Shown here piece after piece: positions 55,150 through 64,000 of a stretch of 64,000 nt of DNA. Source of the DNA: Crambe crambe (Eukaryota > Porifera > Demospongiae > Poecilosclerida > Crambeidae); assembly GCA_963924555.1 (NCBI GenBank), contig OZ004585.1:2307488-2371487 (forward strand), read 5' to 3'. Within the stretch, counting starts at the first letter, position 1, and each line of letters opens with the position of its first letter. Both the position numbers and the translations under genes were made by a program. The notes under the pieces are model-generated. The model had not been told where the DNA came from. It saw only the letters and a program-made list of their open reading frames with translations, and did no database searches.

Positions 55150-55480
55150 CAGGTGCTCGTTCAATTGAATCAAGTCTGTATCATCGTCCAAACCTCTGTA
55201 TCCATTTCTCCAGCTTCAACCCAACTGTCTCTGAGAGAAAATCAAGTAAGTAACTAGTATCACTGCATAAACCAGAGGAAGGACCAAGAATATGCCAATG
55301 ATGATATAAAATAGTATACTCAGTTGATATATAATACACTAAGGCAATGTGAAACATTTGACAGCAAGCGAGCATTCTTGTGCTTGCTGAAGGATCAGTC
55401 AATACAAAGCTGAAGGTTCTATTTCTGTTGACTCTATAAGATTGATTGTGGATGGTGAATGTAGCCATGGTCATTTCTAG
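55150..55480 (-). pseudogene. Remnant of an orphan receptor C-terminus
   Basis: Minus-strand pieces match the end of the 57693-59573 gene: YAVILVTYLIF, WRNGYRGL-like sequence and a DDDT...LI.LNE tail, in the right order but split among frames. The last helix and tail are all that remain. Confidence 0.6.
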
Positions 55481-55759
55481 TGCTGTGGTGTGTCATTTGT
55501 ACGGCATACTTTATTACACTATCCTTCCATGGCAATTGTAGTAGAAGGGCTATAGCAGGTTTGTCGAATGACATGTCATAATTAAGAGCAAACTGGCAGT
55601 CAAGGATCAGCCAATGCAGAAGCTGAAGGTACAATAGAACTGCATCATCTTTACCTAAGAAAATTGTTGAGGTAAAGGAGAAATTAAGATGAAAGAAGAC
55701 TAGGAGATGGACACATTTATTTATCCTGCTACTTGTAAATCATATTTCTCTGAAGGGAG

Positions 55760-56078
55760 ATCAATGGACACACTTCCACCAACCCAAGCTGCTCTTGTGG
55801 AGCACATCAAAAGAGCTTAATTCCTACCAAGCTGGTCATGTCTGCAGATGCTTGTTACTGTAGCTAATCCTAACCTACCATCTCCTAGTGAATGGGGGTG
55901 GGTGCAAACAATCAATGGAAGCTGGGAAGTGAAGTGGACAGAACTGCCTGAGGCTTCTCAAGCTTGTCGTGAACTGATCAGATGCTCATGCAAGAAAGGC
56001 TGTAGAAGTCGATGTAAATGTGTTAAGGCTGCATTACAATGTACTGCTTTGTGCCAATGTGGAGGACAATGTGCTTAA
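55760..56078 (+). pseudogene. Remnant of a transposon-linked Cys-rich protein C-terminus
   Basis: LPPTQAALVEHIKRA in one frame, then a frameshift, then RELIRCSCKKGCRSRCKCVKAALQCTALCQCGGQC (55848-56078, given here only as a motif region) in another. The Cys-rich CxCKxxCxxxCxCxK pattern ends a family of repeat-associated proteins common in cnidarians and arthropods. The upstream part is missing. Function unknown. Confidence 0.55.
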
Positions 56079-56229
56079 CATAGAATTGGACCAATTGGAA
56101 TGACCATCTTTACCGGGTTTACCTAGGGCAAGTGAATTCTAAGTGCTATAAGGCGTGATTCTAAGTGCCACAAGGCGTGATTCTAAGTGAATAGAATTCA
56201 CCAAATGGACCAATGAGATTACTTGATTG

Positions 56230-57590
56230 TGACTAGCTATAGTCTAATATATCAGTTTCATCTGTGTTGCAGAATGTGCAGCACCATTAGGTTATTCAAA
56301 GCATTTGACTCATTGTAGTTCTCAGGTGATTAGCTAAGGACAATCCTAGTCTCTGAGTGGCAGGCATCAGCTTTATTATGGGGCTGATCCTTTAAAGAAG
56401 AGGGGTAAATAATAAAAATAGTGCCAAAATTTAGAAATCATACCCATTTTGGTTTGCCATATGGCTTTCTTAAATCAGCTAGGCTATAGAATTACAGTAC
56501 ACACTTCATTACTCTAATTAGTGGGTGGATGAACACCACATAACTTACAGCAATGCAATTTCACACTTCAGTACTCTTATTAGTGGGTGGATGTAATAAC
56601 CAACCTAGTCATGATAATTGCCAACAGCCACGCTGCTGTCATCTTCAGGGCTGAACAAAAAAGATAGAAATAATAAAATAAAGATGCTAATGGGTGATGG
56701 TGTTATGATTGTTTATCTAGGTGACTTTAGGTTTAGGCCTCTGAAAAGATACTTAATTGCTACTGATTGTTGTTATGCAGTTGCTAATTATGTACCTGTG
56801 CTAATAGTTTATTGTATTTCATTTGTATAGTAAACTACATAGATGATTACAGCTATTTCAATGAAATTCATAGCTAATCTGTAATAGTGGGCTATGTTTT
56901 ATAATAGTGTGGCCAAGTGCTTGAAATAGTGCTCCACATGCGTGTAATTGGCTAATTGCCTTCACTACATGCAGGAATAACCACTAACTACTAGCTATGA
57001 AAACAACAACCAACTAAGTACTATAGTAGCTATTACACAAAGCACTCTCAAAAAAAAATAATTCTCAAACAATTATTGTTAAAATTCATTACAAATACTT
57101 GTAGTACATGTATATGGATAAATGAACAGAGGTTACACTGTATTGCTTTTAAGTATGTGGTGTGATCACAAATAATCACATAGGTGGAAGTTGGAATATC
57201 AAAAACTTATCTTAATTTATAAAAATGTTGATCGTTCCTGTAAGCAGCATTAAAAGTGCATGCCTTGATTGGCTCCACATCAATTCCCAGACAACACATT
57301 ACAACCTGTATAGTCTTATGGTAACCAGGGAAATCACCTAAGGCTTGTCTATCAGTGGAATCAGATTATATATACAGTTCAATAATTTGAAACTCTGAAC
57401 TTCCCCTTATGACATAAATCCTAGATCATAAGGGGGATTATTATTGTAAAGAGTTCTACACGCAATAGTTAGCTAAATTTATAGAGATGTCACTGCATGA
57501 ATTATAAAAGTAATAACGACTGAGATAAATAGAATGAACATGAATCTATCACTAATTACAAGCTGATCATTAAGTCATGTGAGCTAGCTG
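56230..57590. repeat. Duplicated 3'-flank block, copy A
   Basis: Matches 60630-62520 over most of its length (ATGTGCAGCACCATTAGGTT, ACTCTTATTAGTGGGTGGAT, CCAACAGCCACGCTGCTGTC, TTCCTGTAAGCAGCATTAAA). No exon seen. It lies just beyond the stop of receptor copy 5 at 57693, and copy B has the same relation to copy 6. Confidence 0.8.
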
Positions 57591-57692
57591 AAATAATGAT
57601 TCTCATTCCATGGAGAAAGAAAGAAAAACAACAACAAAATACACAAACAAACAAACAAACAAACAACAAACAAATAAATACTGTCCTAACAT

Positions 57693-59573
57693 TCAAGGTG
57701 AACAGCTTCTTTCAGAAAATAAGATCAAACTCTTTGCATCACTTGGACGTACATGTTCAATTAAGTCATCTGTATCATTGTCTAATCCTCTGTATCCATT
57801 TTTCCAAGCCCTTATCCTGTTAGCTAACTTTAGCCCGAACCGTCGATGGGTGAAGATCCAGTAAGTGACTATAATCACTGTATAAGCCAAAGGAACGATC
57901 ATAAATATGGCAGTGATGACGTAGAAGAAATTTTCAAGTTGATGTACTTTGATATTTGCTAATTCAAAACCACACAGGGTAAGATAAAGCAGTGAAAGTA
58001 GGATGAAAAAAGTGGCATTGATCTTTGAGTAGTGGGCCACTGGAGCTTTAAAAGGTTGTACATTAATTATCAGCAAAACAACTACCAAGAGAAGAATCGC
58101 ACCGAAGGCGAAGTAGATTGATGTATGGACAAAGGCAAAAATTATGAATAAAAACAAGCGTGAATTAAGGAAGACTGATGCAAACCATCGACAATCTCTT
58201 GTTCCTGGTTCTGTTCCATCTTTATAGCAGCCATTGAAGGAGTCCATGAAGGTGTGCAAGATGTGCCAGCGAATGGGAATGCAATTCAGTAACCTCTGGA
58301 AGAAAGCAAAAGGATACAGAGCAAGAAGAGCAATAGGTAGGATTATGAAGACTATCGAAATAATCATGGCTAAGATACCATAAGGAAGATGCTCTTTACC
58401 AAAGTATTCTATATCTCCTGCATAATACAGTCCTAATGTTTGGTTATAACCATCTCTATGCAATTCATAAACTTGTGTTGGAGTAAGTAAATCAAATGTC
58501 ACACTGAGAAATTTAACATTAGATAAGAAGAAAAATGTAGCATAGCAGTCAATCAGAGATGTTTTTATATTCCAGTTCTTCTTAAAAAGAGAGAAAATAA
58601 CCTTAAATGGCTTCCACATTACAAGGATGACTCTGCAGTTCTTGTCATAAAGTTTAATCAGTAAATAGGAGACAGCCATGAGGAGGAAAGGGTATACTGC
58701 AATGGCATACTCCAAAGCTAGGATGGGGAGAGGACCTAACCCAAGGCAGATATCGGAGTAAAAAGGCTTGAAGATGTCCAAGTTCCATATGCCATAAAAT
58801 GACAGAAGGATTTTTGCACCTAGCAGATAGCTGGGTTGAGTATGTATGGCTATGAGTACCACACGGGACATAGCTGGCACTGATATGGCCTGACTATACA
58901 CTATGACAGGAAGCAAATGACTAGTGACAGCATTAATCTTGAGAAAGAAAATGAAGAAGCAGAACAACATTAGCGGGAGATAAGCTGCCATGAGGTACCT
59001 ACCCCAGTTCCAGCCAACATGTGGACATTTGATACAAGTCAAGTTAAAAGAGTAAGCCAAGGGATAGTGTTCAGGCAGGCATCTTCCACATAGCATTCCA
59101 GTTCTGTTCAAAGGGGCACATATGGTGTTATTATTTTCAGTATCATTTGGAAGCGAGTGATACACGAAATTACGCAATGTTTTAGGATAATGGTCACAAT
59201 TATACACACAAGCACCAGCTACAGTTGCATTTTTACCTTCAACAAAAGTGGCACAGTAGCAATCTAAGACAGCAGAAGTGCCCTTTTCTTCATCGCACTT
59301 GATGATGTCATGAGGATAATGACCACACTTACAGTATCCTTCGTCACAAAAGAGAGCAGGAGGACATGACCCCCTGGGAAGATCATTGGAACAAATTGAT
59401 GAATGATTACTTGAAGAGTTTATGTTCACTATCGGTAGAAGATCAATTCGTGCTTGAAAACTGTTCACTTCTGATGCAATTATATTGGAATCCAATATAC
59501 TCAATACAGGTTTGACAGAGAAGGTCACAAGCAAGCAAGCTACGTGCAGATAGGCAAGGATCTCATTCATCAT
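57693..59573 (-). CDS. Orphan 15-Cys multi-pass membrane protein, copy 5
   Basis: Single open frame, 626 residues from the first ATG (59573; a second ATG follows at once). Signal peptide MMNEILAYLHVACLLVTFS; ectodomain with CPPALFCDEGYCKCGHYPHD, TSAVLDCYCATFVEGKNAT and MLCGRCLPEHYPLAYSFNLT; about ten helices; KEHLPYG and DSFNGCYKDGTEPGTRDCRW boxes. The box reads FNGC where copies 1-4 have FQG(V/I), and copy 6 shares this, which groups 5 and 6. C-terminal tail DNDTDDLIEHVRPSDAKSLI is longer than in copies 3 and 4. Confidence 0.9.
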   Translation of the reverse strand: MMNEILAYLHVACLLVTFSVKPVLSILDSNIIASEVNSFQARIDLLPIVNINSSSNHSSICSNDLPRGSCPPALFCDEGYCKCGHYPHDIIKCDEEKGTSAVLDCYCATFVEGKNATVAGACVYNCDHYPKTLRNFVYHSLPNDTENNNTICAPLNRTGMLCGRCLPEHYPLAYSFNLTCIKCPHVGWNWGRYLMAAYLPLMLFCFFIFFLKINAVTSHLLPVIVYSQAISVPAMSRVVLIAIHTQPSYLLGAKILLSFYGIWNLDIFKPFYSDICLGLGPLPILALEYAIAVYPFLLMAVSYLLIKLYDKNCRVILVMWKPFKVIFSLFKKNWNIKTSLIDCYATFFFLSNVKFLSVTFDLLTPTQVYELHRDGYNQTLGLYYAGDIEYFGKEHLPYGILAMIISIVFIILPIALLALYPFAFFQRLLNCIPIRWHILHTFMDSFNGCYKDGTEPGTRDCRWFASVFLNSRLFLFIIFAFVHTSIYFAFGAILLLVVVLLIINVQPFKAPVAHYSKINATFFILLSLLYLTLCGFELANIKVHQLENFFYVITAIFMIVPLAYTVIIVTYWIFTHRRFGLKLANRIRAWKNGYRGLDNDTDDLIEHVRPSDAKSLILFSERSCSP

Positions 59574-60625
59574 AACAATTTTCAATGCAGCAAACCTGCA
59601 CTAAAATGCAGCTTTAAATACACATATCTTAATAGTAAACATTGCCCTTATTAGGAGCTATCAAATATCCATCATAAAAAACCCCCGAGAATACGTACAG
59701 AGGTGTTGGAAGCAAGATTCAGTTGGTCAGGCCCAAAATTGAAAAGTAATCCCACAGACCACTGAAGCTCTACAACTTATAATTATTTGCAGGGGCTGGT
59801 CCAGAGTTTTTGGAAAGAGGGGGCCGTGTGCTTGCACAATGGCTGCATGGAGTCTCCGCTACAGCTGGTACCACTTTTCTGGATTTTGATGTTGCACTTA
59901 TGTTCACTGAAATCCAACAAACTATACTAACACTTAATTAAGATCATAATACTTCAGATACATTTCAGGGGCCGATCCAGGGGAATGAAATGGGTCCCTC
60001 TCAAAATTAATGATAATTACACATTGTAAAACCTATCAGATGCATATTGCTTAGGCGGTGGAACAGGTCAGGCCAGTCAGGCCAGTCAGGCCTGACCAAT
60101 ATTTTGGGAAAAACAAGGTTAATTATTAAGTAGCTATCAATCAAAAACAAAAGAAAGATGCTCAAATCAGGGACTGATACAGGTAGGGGCCTAATGGACC
60201 AGGGCCCCGGCCCCCTTTTTCATTAACATTAGCCACAGTACTCATTGTATGGTGCAATATTTTAAATGAAAGAGCCACATGGTAAATTAAAGCACCATAA
60301 TTACAGATGTTTTGCGCCAGAGAAAAGACTAGCTAGACAAGAACAGAATTATGAAGCTAAGCTACAGTTGATCTAGTTATTATTTTGGGTGTGGTGGTTT
60401 GGTCAATAGCAAATTTTTTTTCCACATGCACAGGGATGGAGCTAGCTATTTTATAGTGGTATGCACAAAGTGCACCATCTAGACCCAGAAATTTTTTTTA
60501 GATTTTAGGGTGTCTCAGTTTCAATCTGGTGCAATCTGGAGGGTATTTTAGCATGGATAATTTGTCAAATGATCTAAGTTAACCTTCTCTCTTATCAACA
60601 AATTGATTTATAACTGAACTTGGAT
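59574..60625. other. Upstream region of copy 5, repeat-derived
   Basis: Contains fragments with GCAGGGGCTGGTCCAGAGTT (59789) and CAGGGGCCGATCCAGGGGAA (59968), which resemble hAT-type termini, and a short GGCCAGTCA tandem at 60071-60092. No exon seen. Confidence 0.45.
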
Positions 60626-60629
60626 AAAC

Positions 60630-62520
60630 TATCAGCTTCATCCGTGTCACAGAATGTGCAGCACCATTAGGTTATTCAAAGCATTTGACTCATTGTAGTT
60701 CTCAGGTGATTAAGGAGAATCCATACATTTGAGAATGCTGGTCTCTGAGTGGCAGGCATCTAAGATAACAGCTTTATTATAATATCATCAGGGGCTGATC
60801 CTTTAAAGAAGAGGGGTAAATAATAAATAGTGCCAAAATTTAGAAATCATACCCATTTTGGTTTGCCATGGCTTTCTTAAATCAGCTAGGCTATAGAATT
60901 ACAGTACACACTTCATTACTCTAATTAGTGGGTGGATGAACACCACATAACTTGCAGCAATGCAATTTCAATTTCTCACTTAATTACTCTAATTAGTGGG
61001 TGGATGAATACCACATAACTTGCAGTAATGCAATTTCACACTTCAGTACTCTTATTAGTGGGTGGATGTAATAACCAACCTAGTCATGATAATTGCCAAC
61101 AGCCACGCTGCTGTCATCTTCAGGGCTGAACAAAAAAGATAGAAATAATAAAATAAAGATGCTAATGGGTGATGGTGTTATGATTGTTTATTTAGGTGAC
61201 TTTAGGCCTCTGAAAAGATACTAGCTACTGATTGTTGTTATGCAGTTGCTAATTATGTACCTGTGCTAATAGTTTATTGTGTAAACTATGTAGCTATTTT
61301 AATGTAAATCTGTAATAGTGAGCTATGTTTTGTAATAGTGGGCTAATTAAGTGCTTGAAATAGTGCTCCACATGCTGTGTAATTGGCTAATTGCCTTCAT
61401 TACATTCAGGAACAACCACTAACTACTAAAACAAGAACCAACTAAGTACTATATAGCTATTACATATACAAAGCACTCTCAAAAAAAAAATTCTCAAACA
61501 ATTATTATTAAAATCCATTACAAATGCTTGTAGTACATGTATATGGATAATGAACAGATGTTACACTGTATTGCTTTTAAGTATGTGGTGTGATCACAAA
61601 TAATCACATGGGTGAACACTTGCTAGCACCTAAACCTAAAAACTTGTCTATGGCTCCAAAGGACTGATTTCTATGTTGAATTTCAGACCATGATGTATGT
61701 GCATGTTATCCAGGTTCAGGTTGAGGGTCACTGAGTGCACAAGGCTTAATTGTTATTGGTTCGACTGTGTTGTGTAAAAAAGCCTTTAGGAGATCCTAAA
61801 GAATTACAGTTCCATCATCAGTGAATTATTTGCACATTGAAGCTCTCTCTATATGTTAGTAATGTACTTTTTCCCGACACTTTTATTTCTGCCCTCTCTG
61901 TTATACAGATGTACCTGCATCTAGGTAACTTGTTATGATTGGGCATAGTATTTACGGTTATAGCACACGTAATGATGCATGCCTATCCCCTCATCCTATA
62001 TAAGCACACTTTGCAAGTGATGTTAGTAATCTATCAGAGCACTTAACGGCTCCACAGGGGACAGGTAGTACCTGCAGCTAGCTACAAGGTTTCAGTTGGA
62101 TTCAGTCATCTCATTGCGGGTTTAGGAAGTTGGAATATCAAAAACTTCTATATCATTCTCTTAATTAATTTTATAAAATTGTGATCGTTCCTGTAAGCAG
62201 CATTAAAAGTGCATACCTTGATTGGCTCCACCTCAATTCCCAGACAACACATTACAACCTGTATAGTCTTATGGAAACCAGCGAAACCACCTAAGGCTTG
62301 TCTATCAGTGGAATCAGATTATATATACAGTCCAATAATTTGAAACTCTGAACTTCCTCCTTATGACATAAATCCTAGATCATAAGGGGGATTAATATAT
62401 TGCGAAGAGTTCTACACGCAGTAGTTAGCTAAAATTTATAGAGATGTCACTGCATGAATTACAAAAGTAATAACGACTGAGATAAGACTGATGATACAAC
62501 TTATAAATAGAATGAACATG
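60630..62520. repeat. Duplicated 3'-flank block, copy B, with insertion
   Basis: Matches 56230-57590. It also contains a small internal repeat (CTCTAATTAGTGGGTGGATG three times, 60920-61060) and an extra stretch at about 61611-62125 that is absent from copy A, where the flanks meet directly (CACATAGGTGGAAGTTGG). Confidence 0.75.
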
Positions 62521-63174
62521 AATCTATTAATAGCAGAGACTAGGACTAGAAGATTCAGCAGGAATACAAGATACAACAACAGGACCACAAACAAGGGTTA
62601 AGTTACATGATACAAGTTCTAGAAGGACAAGTGACCTTTTTCAACATAATAATGCAACACAAAGTATCTACCTCACACACAAATGATGTAACAGTCACCC
62701 CATTCCCAATCAAATTGCAAAAAAGGGATTTTTTTCATACGAGGCTGCAGTAGCTACATTATACGTACAGCCCCAACTAGATTCCTGGGCCATCCCTACA
62801 AATTTTTTGCACTCAAATAGGCCAGAATTTATCCTCAGCAGTACATTATTACATGTTCTAATTCATTACAGCCTAAGTGGTAACCATCAAGTTAGCCAGA
62901 TGAAATTAACAAAAATAATAATTATTGTAAACAATCCATTAATTCAAAGATCTATTTCTGGGGTATAAATTGATATTCCAATGTTAATGGCATGATAATT
63001 AGATGATTCAGTATTCCATAATAAAGATTGAGAGGGGAATTGTATACAACAGTAGGACAGCTAACAAAAGGTATTGGTATAAGTTTTGTGTGACCACTTA
63101 TAGCTAAGCATTCAGCAGTGTTTGTTATTAATTTCTTTATTTAAATCCTTTCAGAGTAGTTACAAGGAAAAAAG
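62521..63174. other. 3' flank of copy 6
   Basis: AT-rich, no exon or clear repeat seen. Confidence 0.4.
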
Positions 63175-64000
63175 TTAATGAGGTGCTAGTTCCATCGAAT
63201 CAATCAAGTCGTTAACATCATCATCTGATGCTTTGTATCCATTTCTCCAGGCTCTTATCTTGTACGTAGCTAACTTCAGCCCAAACTTTCTATGAGAGAA
63301 GAACCAATAACATACCATCATCACTGTATAAGCAAGGGGGATAGACATGAAGATAGCTAAAATTATGTAAAAAAATGTCACGAGTTTGTGCACCTTGATA
63401 TTCGCTAAATCGAAGCCAACTAAGGAAATATAGAGCAGAGAAAGGAAGGTAAAAAAGGTGGTATTTATTCTTGAATAATGAGCTTTTCGCAATTTAAAAG
63501 GTTGCACATTAACGATCGCTAAAACCAGTAGCAGGAGGCATATGGCTGCAAGAGAAAAGAAGATAACTGTAGGTTCCAAGGCATAAACCATGAACCCTAC
63601 GAAACGGACCAAGAAGAAGATAGCAGCAAACCATCGACAGTCTCTAGTTCCTGGTTCTGTTCCATCTTTATAGCAGCCATTGAAGGAGTCCATAAAGGTG
63701 TGCAAGATGTGCCAGCGAACAGGTAAGCAATTTAGAAACTTCTGGAAGAAAGCAAAAGGATAGAGAGCAAGAATAGCAATTGGTAAGATGATCATGACAA
63801 CTGAAACGATCATTGCTAGGAAAGCATAGGGAAGATGCCTTTTGCCGAGGTATTCAACATCTCCGGAGTAGTAGAGCCCCCAAGTATAATCATAACTGTT
63901 ATTGTTCAGTTCATATACTTGTGTCGGGATGAGAAAATCAAATGACACGCTGAGAAATTTAACATTTGATAAGAAAAAGAATGTAGCATAGGAGTCAATC
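63175..64000 (-). CDS. Orphan multi-pass membrane protein, copy 6, cut by the window edge
   Basis: The frame is open to the right edge, so only the last 274 or so residues are seen. It starts within SYATFFFLSNVKFLSVSFDF, then KRHLPYA, DSFNGCYKDGTEPGTRDCRW, the last four helices and a tail ending SDDDVNDLIDSMELAPH. Signal peptide and Cys-rich ectodomain must lie beyond 64000. It is closest to copy 5, with the same FNGC box and a similar duplicated 3' flank. Confidence 0.9.
   Translation of the reverse strand, partial: IDSYATFFFLSNVKFLSVSFDFLIPTQVYELNNNSYDYTWGLYYSGDVEYLGKRHLPYAFLAMIVSVVMIILPIAILALYPFAFFQKFLNCLPVRWHILHTFMDSFNGCYKDGTEPGTRDCRWFAAIFFLVRFVGFMVYALEPTVIFFSLAAICLLLLVLAIVNVQPFKLRKAHYSRINTTFFTFLSLLYISLVGFDLANIKVHKLVTFFYIILAIFMSIPLAYTVMMVCYWFFSHRKFGLKLATYKIRAWRNGYKASDDDVNDLIDSMELAPH

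Overview
This is eukaryotic, animal-like DNA. Genes on the left are cut by many short GT-AG introns, the sequence is AT-rich, and it is full of fold-back elements, MITEs, microsatellites and minisatellites. An animal-type two-pore channel, a GABA-B-like receptor domain, a piggyBac transposase, abundant TAGCTAGC-like words and a cluster of odd multi-pass receptors with chlamydial-Pmp-like repeats all fit a compact marine invertebrate genome. A demosponge of the Amphimedon type is my best guess; this is inference, not proof.

Layout. 1-4 kb: a decayed fragment of a repeat-associated zinc-binding protein, a family C (GABA-B-like) ligand-binding domain broken by frameshifts and a hAT-like element, and a small secreted protein. 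4.3-8 kb: the 3' part of an unrecognised gene. 8.6-21.6 kb: a two-pore channel gene that I could rebuild as 29 exons, with all junctions but one in phase. 22-24 kb and 30.8-32.7 kb (minus strand), 36.0-37.8 kb and 47.6-49.4 kb (plus), 57.7-59.6 kb and beyond 63.2 kb (minus): six members of one intronless family of about 600 residues, with a signal peptide, a 15-Cys ectodomain and about ten membrane segments. At 50.3-54.0 kb lies a related 1234-residue protein in which a Pmp-like beta-helix ectodomain sits on what looks like the same membrane module. Remnants at 35.6, 40.1 and 55.2 kb are dead copies of the family.

Mobile DNA splits the cluster. A piggyBac transposase gene with intact catalytic aspartates (26.8-30.2 kb) carries an intron packed with an inverted minisatellite. 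A 6.4 kb Mutator-like element (40417-46814; 47-bp inverted repeats at 46/47 identity, 9-bp target duplication) holds a dead MULE/SWIM transposase and a ubiquitin-specific-protease-like gene whose catalytic motifs are intact.

How the parts relate: the receptor cluster grew by local duplication that includes flanking DNA (36 kb versus 47.6 kb; 56.2-57.6 kb versus 60.6-62.5 kb). The family looks like a surface-receptor or channel-like group with exchangeable ectodomains. Its function is unknown, and it is the most novel content of the window.
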